From the NCBI RefSeq assembly GCF_010183535.1, contig NC_071332.1, forward strand, positions 8,928,001-8,992,000: 64,000 nt of DNA. The letters are read 5' to 3'. The position numbers were made by a program, and so were the translations under genes. Below the pieces are notes generated by a model. The model saw nothing but the letters and a program-made list of their open reading frames with translations. It ran no database searches and was not told where the DNA came from. Each line of letters starts with the position of its first letter. Positions within the stretch are counted from its first letter, which is position 1. The DNA is from Caenorhabditis remanei (lineage: Eukaryota; Nematoda; Chromadorea; Rhabditida; Rhabditidae). Positions 12,499 through 24,147 of this stretch are shown piece by piece.

Positions 12499-13669
12499 AT
12501 GGGACCATTTCTGGATCTTATGAAGAATGCACTCTTCTCACCCACCTCATCTTCTGCTGTATTCCCTCCAAAAGCTTCTCCGTCTCCCAATTCATCTGGA
12601 CTCGTTCCTTTTGGAAGTCCCAAATTCTACGTGTTCTGTGGAATGGGTGGTTCGATTTGTTGCGGATTCACTCATCTTATAATCACTCCACTGGATATTG
12701 TCAAGTGTAGAATGCAAGTCGATCCGATCAAGTACACAGGAGTTGTACAAGGATTTAGAGTTGCCGTGGCAGAGGATGGTTTCAGAGGTAGGAGAAGTTT
12801 TGAGTTTCAGATTCTGAAATAGTCTTTTCAGGACTCGCCAGAGCATGGGCTCCAACTACAATTGGATACTCTGCTCAAGGGTTTGGGAAGTTCGGGTACT
12901 ATGAAGTTTTCAAGAATGTCTATGGGAGTATGTTGAGTGAAGTGAGCTTCATTTATATTTCATTTGATCAAAATAATCTCTTCTTAGGAAAATGCATATA
13001 CGTATCGTTCCTGGATATATCTAGCTGCTGCCTCATCAGCTGAATTCTTTGCCGATTTCTTCCTTGCTCCCTTCGAAGCTGTGAAAGTCCGAATGCAAAC
13101 ATCATCGACAGCGCCGAAAACAATGAGAGAATGTATGCCGATGATTTACAAGAAGGAAGGAATGTACGGATTTTTCAAGGGATTACCTCCGTTGTGGACT
13201 CGACAGATTCCATATACAACTGTAAAGTTTGTGTGTTTTGAGAGAATAATGGAGTTGATGTATAAGCATGTTGTTCCGAAGCCAAGGGCAGAATGCACGA
13301 AAACTGAACAGTTATTGGTCACTTTCTCAGCTGGATATTTAGCAGGTACGTCATCACGGATAAGTAAAAGTATCGATACCTTTTGCAGGTATTCTCTGCG
13401 CCGTTGCATCTCATCCCCCAGATGTTTTGGTCTCTCAACTCAATCAAGACCCAAATGCAACGCTTACAAGTGCTGCGAAGCGATTAGGCTGGAAAGGAAT
13501 GTGGGCGGGACTTGGAGCAAGAATAATCATGATTGGAACAATCACAGCAATGCAATGGTTTATATATGACGGGTGGAAAGTTTTGATGGGTATCCCAAGA
13601 CCTCCACCAGCTGAAATGCCAGAATCCATTAGGAGGAAATTGGAGGAGGAGGATAGAAAGAGACAGTAA
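12499..13669 (+). CDS. Mitochondrial phosphate carrier (SLC25A3 type)
   Basis: Four exons (12499-12787, 12832-12941, 12988-13345, 13389-13669) give exactly 345 residues. The three mitochondrial-carrier repeats are visible: PLDIVKCRMQ near residue 64, PFEAVKVRMQ near 162 and the divergent HPPDVLVSQL near 261. Phosphate-carrier hallmarks are present (GFGKFGYYEVFKN, PYTTVKFVCFE). The protein would import phosphate with protons across the inner membrane for ATP synthesis. A CCTTCAG acceptor ends four bases before the ATG, so the message is probably trans-spliced. The start is ~290 bp beyond the EF-hand poly(A) signal, so co-transcription with that gene is possible but the spacing is long. By synteny it corresponds to the C14C10.1 carrier of C. 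elegans (from memory). Confidence 0.93.
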
Positions 13670-13745
13670 TAGCTTCTTTTTGAATAAATATTTTTATTTG
13701 AAAGAAGAAGAAAATATATACATTTTACAAGTAGTTATTCGAAAG

Positions 13746-14495
13746 CTAATCAATGATAAGTACACGTTCCTCTTTCATGAATTCAAACTCCAATTGAATT
13801 ACTCCTGCATCCATTGTTATGTTTGGAAACTGGAAATTAATAGACATGAAGATAAACATTTGAAAAGAGAGAGAGGATACTCACGCGACCAGCAGTTATG
13901 TATTTATCGGGGATTGTGAACTTTACTTTTCGATGGGTTGGCTAGAAAAAACAACAATTAAAATATGTGGATGACGATTGTTTTTTGAAATGAACTCCAA
14001 ACAAGTTTACATTAAAAACAAGAGTTCCAGAAACTTCCTCTAGAAAACTCACCAATCTTTCATCATTACAATCGTGATAAATCTTGAACACTGGATCGAT
14101 TGGTGTTGTTTCCGTAGTCCAACCGGTCAAAAAGAAACTTCCGTTTTTTGTGGAATAACCCTGATCTAAGAGATCATCTGGATCTGGGCCTGAATCTTCA
14201 TCCCAAAGTTTTATACGAACATTTGCAGCTGGTTCAGTGCCACAGACTAGGATTCCTAGAATAAAAACAATTGAATGTTTGCTGGAAGAGTTTTTGGCAA
14301 TTCAAGTTTTCTCTAAACTATAAAAGTTACGTTATCAGCCAAGTTCTTAATCATTCTCATTTCGTTACCTTGCACTGCAACAGACTGATCTCGAAACGTG
14401 GCAACTCTGGAAACAAGAATAAGAGAGGTGATGAGAACTGTCGTAACGCCGAGCATGACGACCACTGCAACGGTGACGAATGAACAACCACACAT
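13746..14495 (-). CDS. Transthyretin-like family protein
   Basis: Four exons (14495-14369, 14255-14053, 13941-13885, 13829-13746) give 156 residues. The N-terminus is hydrophobic (VTVAVVVMLGVTTVLITSL), a long signal peptide or signal anchor. Then comes the transthyretin-like domain (PF01060): GILVCGTEPAANVRIKLW, DPDDLLDQGYST, FFLTGW, PVFKIYHDCND and KVKFTIPDKYI. These are nematode-expanded secreted proteins; most have no known ligand and one is implicated in clearance of dying neurons. It ends 77 bases from the convergent phosphate carrier. The start is chosen at the first in-frame ATG; an upstream 5' exon cannot be excluded. Confidence 0.85.
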
Positions 14496-14791
14496 ATATA
14501 TTGGTATGTATCTACCATTATTATTTCAAATTGTTCTACACTCGAATTCTGAATCATCTCTCCCCGCCCTATACGGTAATCGGATGTCTCTCGTGTCTCT
14601 TCATTCTCCATACTATTTCTCGAACTGTATCGAGATCATCATTATTGAAAGGCCGATGGTCGACTAGTACGAGCGGTTTTTTGTTGTATTGTTACAAGTT
14701 TGAAGTAGTTGCGAATGTTGAAATTTGGAATTTTTATAACAATAATAAACTAAATAAATACCAAAAACAACAAACAAATCTAAACAAAAAA

Positions 14792-16267
14792 TCACTGATT
14801 ATCATCAAGACTCATCAAAATATACAATTTTTCGGGTGCTTTTACATTCAAACACTTGTAAAAATGTCGGATTTTCCCGTATAAAATCGTCTTCTCCACT
14901 TCGCTAACATCTCGGTTCTTTTTCACTTTCCACATCATTTCTTCCAAGTTTTCAGCTTTTCCAGACTTTCCTGTAATTATTGTGTATTATACAAAAGATT
15001 TGGTTCTAGATGTTTTACCTGCCAACTTGATAAGCTCATCGAAAATCAAAAAGAAACTTGTTCTGGGAATCGGTATAAACTGATTCACTTCTAATAGTCG
15101 TAGAAGTGGCATTGGCTGAAATATTTCACTCGAAGGAAACATTGAATGAAAGAGATCTTACATATTTTAGTTTCCCAGCCATTTCTACAAAAAACGTGAC
15201 TTCTTCGTGACTGAGTGAAATTGAATTTCTCTGGAACAAATAACAATGAACATAAGTGACGTACAATCATTCGAAATCACCTTGCAATAATCCGCCGCTT
15301 CGATAAGTGATAACTCATTGAATCTGATGAAAAGTTGGATAGAACGTAGAGTTGACGGCTTCAAGCTTTCTATTTTTGAAATCAAAAATTCTGCTGCAAA
15401 CATTGAAATATTCGTCGTCATCACTACAGAAACTAACCGTGTTCAGATTCTTTAGCTCTCCAGGCATCTTCCAGAATCAAAAATATACTCATTTTCATAT
15501 TTTTGGCTCGTTTGTCGTCTTTAATTAAGTCTTGAAGGCGTTCGAGCCCTTGTTTCCAGCCATGTCTAATAAGAAAACAGTGGGTGAACCAGTATAATGA
15601 ATAACCTTACTTTTTGACAGTAAACTCAACAAGAACACGAACAAAAACATCTCGAGTCGTACAGAATTTGTATTTCTTGAGGAAATCGAAAAACTTTAAT
15701 GCAGACTCTCCTGACTCGTCTTTCCGAAGCACTCGTTCGATTGATGCACATATTTGTTCATCACTAACATCCACATTTCGTGCTAAAAATCGAATCGTAG
15801 CTTTTTCAGTTCAGATACATCAGCAATGAAATCTTCTCATCGAATGAAAATTCATATTACTAATTTCTGAATTACCTTGCCGCCTGACAGCTCCTCCATA
15901 TTCTTCCATTTGTTGTTTCAAAAAGAGTTCTGCTTCTTCGAAACGGCGATGAGCCATTGCAATGCTACTCATTCGAACAACTCCCCAATCAGGTGTATCG
16001 TGAGTTTCACTGAAGATAAATGAAGGAATATTTTTTTTGCAAATTCAATACAAAACACTAACCGAAAAACTCTGTACTCTTCGACGCCCTTATCAAATTC
16101 TGTCAAACTGTTTCGAATGATGCTTTGAATTCCCGCAACTGTCTGAATTTCGGATTTTTAAAGAACTTTTTTAGAGCTCGGTTATTTGTTTTGCTCACAT
16201 CTCTCCTTTCTGCTGCACTATCGAATGCTCGTTTTGCTATTCTTGCTATTGCAACACTACGAAACAT
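14792..16267 (-). CDS. Unrecognised protein, possibly mitochondrial; probable last gene of an operon
   Basis: Nine exons (16267-16199, 16142-16063, 16009-15876, 15782-15611, 15565-15438, 15423-15281, 15230-15162, 15115-15019, 14970-14792) sum to an exact 356-residue frame. The N-terminus (MFRSVAIARIAKRAFDSAAE) is basic and amphipathic, like a mitochondrial presequence. The rest appears alpha-helical, with pairs reminiscent of degenerate TPR/PPR repeats (MAHRRFEEAELFLKQQ, FDFLKKYKF). I do not recognise a named family. A TTTCAG acceptor directly precedes the ATG. On the minus strand AATAAA (about 16384) lies ~110 bases before it, the classic spacing of a downstream operon gene behind the PPR gene. 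By position it would match C14C10.2 of C. elegans. Confidence 0.75.
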
Positions 16268-16579
16268 TCTGAAACTGACACAATTGTTGAAATGATTATT
16301 TCAAGAAGCCTGAATGTATTACATCCCAAATCATAGGATTACCTAGACACGATAATTTTTTATTATTATCACGATTAATTTATTGAAATTTTTATGTAAA
16401 AAACGAACAAATTCCGAGAAAACAAGAAAGAAAAACAAATCTGAAATCTATCACTGCTATCCTACTTAAAAAGAAACAAATAGAAAAAAAAACAATTTTT
16501 AATTTAATATCTTATCAATTCTTTCTCGACCATTATCAAATTGCTGCCCGTTTTCAGATTTTTTCGACAACTGTATTGC

Positions 16580-19500
16580 TCAGTCAAAATCGACAAATTC
16601 TCGAGAAGAAGATGAGTGTTTCTCCTTAAGATCGTCAAAGAATGTACGAAGTTTGTTTTGAAGAGGGAATGATGTCGTTTCGATTTCATGAGAAAGCTTC
16701 ATCAGCGATTCGATGTCGTTACTGCTCCCTGAAAAAAACACATGTTTTCACCGGATAAGCAAGTATTATGATGATAACTTACATAGTTTCTTAGTAGCTA
16801 GTTCCAATAAATAATTCAGATCCAACGTTGAAGCACGGCCGTTGAAAACAATGAAAAGATCTCTTAGCAGCTTTGGATTTTCGGATGCAGAGGCCAAAGT
16901 CGTAAAGTATTGTAGAACAGAACTTTCGATGTTGAGATTTTGACGCTCTACCAAACTACGTGCTCGATTCACATTGTCTGAATGGATAAGTGCATAAGCA
17001 AGATTCACGTTAGCCATGTCAACGTTATGGGCGGAGCGAACCATTGTATACACGCTCTCCAAGGTTTGCTTATCATTTCGTTTTATTGCTTCAATCATGA
17101 TTGGCACTTGCCCGAATGCACGTTTACTAGAATTTGTCTCCTCGATCGCCATTCTGAGAGCTCCCGGTAAATCGTTTCTGGAAGAATAAATTATATTTTC
17201 AAAATTGAAACCACCGGCTTACGTCTCAATTAGTTGATTCAACTGATCAGTCTTTGCTTGCAATACAACTCGTCTCGCATCCTTTGATTTCAAATTGAAA
17301 CTATTTTGAAGATAAGTGGCTAACTCGTTCATCTTGGAAGGATCAGCGCCCTTCAATCGTCTTCCCATCTTTTCAAGAATTTGTGGTCTAATAATTTGAG
17401 AACTTTTTCTCAACTCTTCACAAACTTCATCGGCTCGTTCCACTTGTCCGTTCACGAAAAGGCGAGAAGCATAAGAAAGTAGAACATCTACTGCTGGATG
17501 TCCAGATCTCATTTGCCAAATTCGATCAGCTAGAACCATGTTGTTCGCAGATATTGCTTTTGATAGAGCGTGATTTTCAAGAGTTCTGGACAGAGCTTTC
17601 AGAAAATCAGGAAACTTTTCTTCTTTTCTCCATTCAACGACGTGCTCCAAAATGTTGACTAATTGGTCGAGATCATCGGACGATTCTTTGATAACTTTCT
17701 GAAGAATAACTCGTTTCAACGTGGATTTGACGGCTTCTTTTGTTTCAGATGTGAAGTTCGAAAGTTCTTTCAGTAATTCGTTGATGTCACTGGATCTCCA
17801 TCTTTGCATCGTTGCACTCTTTCGTAATTTTCCAAGTAAATCCAGTTTTTCTGGGCATGACTTGAGAACGACATTGGCTTCTTTAAGTTCCTCATTTGTC
17901 AACTGAACGCGTGGATCTTCTTCCAAAAATTGAACCAACTTAGCGGCGATTTCGGTTGAAATTATTTCATTTGACATAAATTTGATCAAATTTCGACCCC
18001 CGAATTTCACAGGAATTTTTGAAGTAGCGTCTGGTGGAAAATCGAGAGCAAGAACTTTTGCAACCAAATTTACTCGTTTTTCTTTGTCAGCCATCATAAA
18101 CTTGGTTAATTTATCATGAAGACGGTAACAATTGAGTTGACCAAGTTTGTTGGACTCTACGAGAATGCGTATTTTCTCAGCAGCTAAATGATCGTCTCGA
18201 TCAGAGTAGAGAAGTTGGTGAACAATAGCAGTTCCGAACTCGCGTTTCTCATACCAAACAGTATTTTTCATCAGATCAAGAGCCGGGAGAACCAGTTTAA
18301 CATCTGAAATATGAAAAGTGGCTGTTCTAATCTTTTAAAGAAAAACGATTTTACCTTTTCCAACAACTTTGTACATGATTCGATAAAAATCACGAGTATC
18401 GGCTGGTGCTTCTTTTGCGGATGGTGCGAACATAACTGTGGCGATTTTTGCCAGAAGAGCAGCTTGTTCCGCAGGTGATACAGTCTTTATCAAGTGTTGA
18501 GCTAATTGGCGTCCGAGTGCTTTCTTAATCTCTGGATTTTGTCCAAGAATTGTTCGAAGGTCTCCAGACTGTTGAACGTGATCAAAAACTTCTGCGAAGA
18601 GAGGAATTGTATTTTTAGAGCAATAAGTGAGAAGAAATTCGTTAGCAGATGAGACCATCCCTCTGTTTTCGGCTAGAGTGATTACTTTGAAATAATCTTC
18701 CAGAGCACTGGTAGTCGTGATTGATTTCAAATTGTTCTCCAGTGTATTTTTCAACTTTTGAACAAAGAAGCTGAAAAATTAAGAATATGGATTTTTAAAG
18801 AGTGAGAGCTTACTCATTAGCATACGACGGATGAACACAAGAGTACAATGCCATTGCTTCTTCTACACTTCCTTCACTCAGAAGACTTTTGGAACGAGCG
18901 ACTACCGTTGTGTTAAGACTATTTTCTCCTAGAGTTGTGCCAGATTCAGCGATAATCAGGTAAGATGAGAGCAGATTGAAAGCATCGAATTGTCCGTTTT
19001 CAATGAGATCCATCAACACATTGACAACGTAAATGTTATTCTCAAACGAATGCAATTTTGCAGTCGTTGGGATGGCTCTCAGCATTTCAGTAACTTCGAA
19101 ACCTCCTCTTCCTGGTTCACTTTTCTCGCGTTCAGCAATTGCTCTGGCGGCGGCACACCTCAATCGGACAACATTCATTGAAGAGGAGAAGGTGTCCACT
19201 ACTCTTCCAACTTGATCGTAACTACCACCTCTTGCTACTGAATAGATTAGTTGAGCCACATGATCTTCCGTTAGAGAAATTCCATTGGCTTTCATATGAG
19301 CAATGATATCTGTGATAGCTTTTGGGTTAGCTTGTTTTGCATACACCTCGCAAAGAAGTGCATATGACTTCGAATCCAATTCAACACCGGATTCCTCAAA
19401 TTTTCCTAATTCTTCAACTGCGTCCACTCGACTCCGATTATCAACCTTCGCTTCGATGAGTTGATTGCGTGAGAGTAATCCCATTACAACTCCCTTTTCA

Positions 19501-20053
19501 CGAAGAATTTTCTCGACCTTTTCAAGATTCTGTGCACGAAGCGAACGTGAGAGTGTGTCACATGTTGCACCAAAAATTGAAAGAAGAACTGCTAACTGGC
19601 GATCGGAGAGAGAAGAAAGATTAGCTGATCGTTCAAGAAGTCCAATGATTTTGTCGACAGTTTGTGGAAATACAGTTCCACGCCATTCGATACTGGAAAA
19701 TTTGATATTATTTCAGAAAAAACGGAATTATATCTCACTATTCAACAGCATCATGAAGTGATTCCAACTTGCTACTCTCCAGGTTTTCTTGATATTTCTT
19801 TTGCAATTTGATTTGCTCTGCAGATGTAGCTGAAGCAAATGGTCGACTTGTTCTATTAACAAAATCCTTGCGTTTATCTCCATTTTGTCTTTGTTGTTGA
19901 TGTTGTTGCGGCGGAGGCGTGGCGGTGGAGTTAGAAGTCTGAATCATAAATTGCAAAAAAGTGCGATTCGAATATTGTCACCTGCGCAACAGCAGATGAC
20001 AGTCCTCGTCGACCAGCAAGAGTCCGAAGTCCGTTTCTACCCAAGCCCAGCAT
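16580..20053 (-). CDS. mma-1: LRPPRC-type PPR protein, mma-1 orthologue
   Basis: Seven exons (20053-19982, 19938-19739, 19692-18814, 18770-18355, 18303-17223, 17177-16783, 16728-16580) give 1063 residues in frame. The start MLGLGRNGLRTLAGRRGLS is a mitochondrial presequence, followed by a Gln/Pro-rich linker. The remainder is helical, with PPR-like repeats, clearest around residues 195-230 (SYALLCEVYAKQ, DIIAHMKANGISLTE). LRPPRC proteins bind and stabilise mitochondrial mRNAs. Loss of C. elegans mma-1 alters mitochondrial morphology. A TTTATCCAG acceptor abuts the ATG, and the stop of the upstream PPR gene is only 229 bases away, suggesting an operon. The symbol comes from family plus synteny (C14C10.4, from memory), not a search. 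Confidence 0.8.
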
Positions 20054-20281
20054 CTGGATAAAAAAAAGTTAATAGATCGTTCTGATTTTTGAGATACATA
20101 GCGAAAATACGCAGAGGATTTTAAATTTATATTAAAGAACACATCGTTTCATTCGAATGATCGGGAAATTACACAAAAGTGAGCGAAGGCACAGAAAAAC
20201 AAGTAAAACAAGAATAGGGATGTGAAAACGACAACGAGAAGGAGAAAAAACTATAAATCTAAAAAACTACCTAAACAAAAA

Positions 20282-22794
20282 CTATTTATAGAACAAGGAA
20301 ATCTTCTTCTGAACCTTTTCATCAATTTCAATACGATTTGATTGGCACCATCCTACAAGACGGTCGACAGAGTCTTTATTATTGGCACATTGAATCCAGG
20401 CTTTTTGAAGAGATTTGCACAAATCATGAAGTTGTTCTTCATCAACACGATGGATTTTCTTTTTCAATTTGCTATCGACAAACTTCTTCTTCTTCTGGCC
20501 ACCAACTCCATAAAATTTCGCTAACACAGCATGAACACCATCACTGAGTGAGTGTTTCTTCTGAAAAAATAAAATATGAGTCAAATCTTGAACAGAATGC
20601 TACACCGATAGCGGACCGCTTGACTATGACAACAATACTCTCGCAGTCAAAGATTAGGCACAAACGCACGAAGAAATCGCTTGCGCCACTGAACGACTGC
20701 TTTGGCAACGGCGAAAACCAAGAGAGAGGTCGAACCCGCACACTCCTCCTCACGGTCGCCGCCACAACCCCCGAAACTACACAATGCATAACTCACCTCG
20801 CACTCCACATCGGTTTTGTTCGTTGCTTGCAGGCGACTGCCTCGTCGTTTCTCGGCAATCATACCTCTCTCAATGAGGGTTGCTAACCGTTCAATAGATC
20901 CCAGATCCTTCTGAAATTTTTATTGTTCTGTTTGAACATTATTGATATTATTTTTACCTTTTCTACAAACGAGGCGAGTGGTTCTTTGAAATGTTTTCCA
21001 GAGACAGAAACTGCTCGGAATACTTCGAGAGCTTCCTCCAGTTTATTAAGTTTTACGAATGAGCAAATCATTCGCGCCACTGTTGAAAACGGATGCTCGG
21101 TTTTTCCAGAGTGCACAAGAAGAGCTTCAACACGCTTCTCTATAGGACCTTCACAGTTCAACGCAGCATTCCAATAACTTTCAATGCCTTGCCGAGTTCC
21201 ATACTTTATGGAAAGTTTCTTCCACTCTCCAAAACTTTTCAAGAAGTTGTTATTGTCGGCTTGGGTCTCTCCGTAACATTTCATAAAAATGTCAGCAGAT
21301 CGATCCAAATTTAACTTGGAACAGAGACTGAACAGGGTAGCTGCATCTTTTGGGAACTTCTTTATGGACGTATTGTACAGATCTACCAAACGTTCTTCCA
21401 CAAGTGAGTGGTTGGGACGTAGTTCACGAGTCATCGCAATAGTTGTGAACCTCTCAAGTTGATTGAGAACTTCTTCGATTTTAAAAGATGAATCTACGGT
21501 TTTGGTAGTAAGATGAAGAATGATATCATCAGGAATAACAGCCTTCATATGAGATGATGAGCTACAATTTTTTGTAAATTAGAATATAAAAACAAATGTT
21601 TTGCACTTACAAGTTTTTGATTATTTCTTCTGCTTCCTTATAATCTATGCTGTTCTCTACGACAAATCGTAGAATCGTGTTGGTTCTTGAAACTAATCTG
21701 CGATCTCCAGTAAATATCCATTCTGGCCAAACTCCGACAGCGTTTAACTCTTTTTGAAGCTCGAGCATTGATCCTTCTGTCATTATTCCTTCCAAAACGT
21801 CTAGAGAGAATTCGATAGGGTAATCAGTGCTACTGGAGGGTTTTGGAAGTTGCATGGTAATTGCGAAATTTTCCCCTTCTTTCCACTGACTTGTATAGGA
21901 TTCCAAAGGGATAGAATCGGGAAAAAGCATTTCACCAACACTTTGAATCCCAGAATTTACTGGAACGTGGAAAAGATGTGTTGACATCTCATCTGATGAT
22001 TCTAATGGGGCAGTAGTGGACAAATTCAATTTCCTTTCTCTTCGTAACTTCTCTGACATAATTTTCCTAGTATCTGTTTTGTCTCCTGTTGGTGGATCGT
22101 CAATATTCGGTATTAAGAAAGGGAGAGATGTAGTCTCCAATCCAGATGTACTTGGTTCCTGGTCGTCGTGATACATTGAAGAATCAGAAAAGGAGTGTGG
22201 GAGCTCGGCTTCGGAAGGAGTTGGCTCCATTGCTAGGTTTTCAGCGATTTCTTCTGGTATAGCTCCTTCTGACAATAACTCGGAGACATAGTCGTACCCC
22301 AGAATCTCGTTTGATACAGCTAGTTCACGAGATGACATTGTTGTTGGAATTTGAACATTCGAAAAAGTGTTAAGTGTGTCGTTACGGAAGAGGTGTTCCA
22401 AAAAAGTGTCGCCCGTTGAGCTCATTGATTCTATCGATGAGGATCTCTTGTTCGTAAGGAGGCCAAAGTCATCGAGAGAGAACCTGTAAAAATTTCCAGT
22501 TCATAGCGAATTAGTCACAACTAACTCACACATCACGAATAGGTTGATCTTTATCAGCTCGAATGGAAGCTGCTGCATCATTGCTTAAACTGGAGCAAGG
22601 ATTTGTTTCAGATCAACTAAATGCACGAAACTTACAATCTAAAGTAATCTGTTCTCCCGTCCGTGTGTTTTAAAGCTTGTCGGATTGTTTTCAAGCATGT
22701 TTTACTGAGTATTCTGAAATTATCCACAATAGTTTAATTCTATAAAAGCTTAAACTAACGTTGTTTTTGGTGTATAAATAGCAAATCGCCACAT
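20282..22794 (-). CDS. Mitochondrial PPR-like protein, ril-2 (C14C10.3) position
   Basis: Seven exons (22794-22760, 22713-22636, 22589-22530, 22483-21611, 21561-20958, 20910-20797, 20560-20282) give exactly 680 residues. The N-terminus MWRFAIYTPKTTILSKTCLK is a strong mitochondrial presequence. Residues ~60-280 are acidic and Ser/Pro-rich, probably disordered. The C-terminal half is helical with PPR-like pairs (MICSFVKLNKLEEALEVF) and ends in a basic segment (GGQKKKKFVDSKLKKK). An RNA-related mitochondrial role is inferred from these features and the adjacent LRPPRC gene. It is the first gene of the proposed three-gene minus-strand operon. The match to C. elegans ril-2 is by position only, so no symbol is given. 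Confidence 0.75.
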
Positions 22795-24147
22795 TTTTTG
22801 TTCTAATTTGTAGGGCTGATGCTGCTTGACATCTGCGTCGATCTTATTTATATTCCTTTGAAGGAATGTATTACCTGCAATACTGGGTTGTATTTTGAAG
22901 TTTATTTTTTTGAGTTCTTCTAAATAATATTGGCTTAAGCCTTAAGTATACATGAAAAAATATAAAATTAAAGCAAAAATGGGGAAAATACTCCGCGCAA
23001 GTGCAGTTTCGCGTATAGTTTCCTACATCGTTGCGGTGTTTGCACCAGAACATCTCTTCGTCTCTCAAAATTACACACTCTCTTGCCTTTTCAAAGTTTG
23101 TTTTGGGCGCAGCGCCAAAAACAGGGTGTTCTTGGAGATTTGGTGGGAATTTCGCTAATTAGCGCGCTAAACGGTTGACTACGTTTATGAAAGTTCTTCT
23201 TTTTCTTCGAACAAGCTCTCGTCTACCTTCTAATCGGGGCTTCTGCGATGTTTCTTCTTTTTTCACACTTTTTTGAAAGCTTTGCTTTTTATTAGCTTTA
23301 ATCAAGTAGTCCTAGCTGAAGATAGTCTCTGTCCCTTCTTTAAAACTCCCATACTCTTTATCGCCCTTCAGTTTTTTTCTCAGTGTCGTTAATTGCATAA
23401 GAGCATCGCTATATTTCTCGCTGTCGCCGCGCCAAAGTTTGCGTGTTCCTTGTGTTGACGTCTTTTCAGTGAACGAAAACCATGACATATTGAGGAGTGT
23501 TTTGACTTAACAACTACTCTCACGAGCTGGCTTTTTAGTGACATTCGCTAGTTTTTTGGTTGATTTAAAAATAAATCTATATTCTGCAACGTTCAGAAAT
23601 AGCTGTGACATACGTTTGAAAGTTTCGACAGATTTATCAGACCTTTCGAATTGTCATCATGGAAAACAATGACTGAAATTCAGGTGTCTTCTTGCTTTTA
23701 TTTTCACGCAACTGCGAGCACCGACTTCGATTCTCTGTAGTTTAGCATTGGTTTTCATATTTTCCTTAAATAGCTAAACTCGACGTTTACACTCGTTCCA
23801 AATTCTCCTCATTGTTTTTTTCAAGAGACTTGTTTATACTCTTCTGAGTTTCACAACTTTGATGGTGTTTGATTCCTGCCAGTCAATCATGAGTTTCAAC
23901 AACAATAGAGACCGTCTTTTTGTCGATATAGGTTTTCCGAACACCGCTTTTACATTTATTCAAATATCATTGTGTGATAAATTCGCGGGCACTTTTTCTT
24001 CCCCCTGCTGACATGCTGCTAGTGCTTCGAAAAATAGAATTGATTTTCAGCGAATACCTTCTCTTCCTTCAATCAACTCACCTCTTCTTCATTGCAGCCA
24101 TTATTTCTTATTATATACTGTAGCTGATATTTTTAAGCAGAATAAAA
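22795..24147. other. Divergent intergenic region between the PPR operon and psme-4
   Basis: About 1.35 kb contains the 5' ends of two divergent transcription units. I see no coding exon, tRNA or clear repeat. GC-rich patches (GTCGCCGCGCC near 23424, GGGCGCAGCGCC near 23104) stand out in an A/T-rich background and may be promoter elements. Confidence 0.45.

Larger units (their letters stand above)
14792..22794 (-). other. Probable three-gene operon of mitochondrial genes
   Basis: Three same-strand genes follow each other with gaps of 229 and 313 bases. Each downstream gene has a TTTCAG/TTATCCAG acceptor directly at its ATG. AATAAA or AATATAAA sits upstream of each acceptor. Two gene products carry a clear presequence-like N-terminus and the third a possible one. 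This is the usual form of an SL2-resolved Caenorhabditis operon. Confidence 0.65.
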
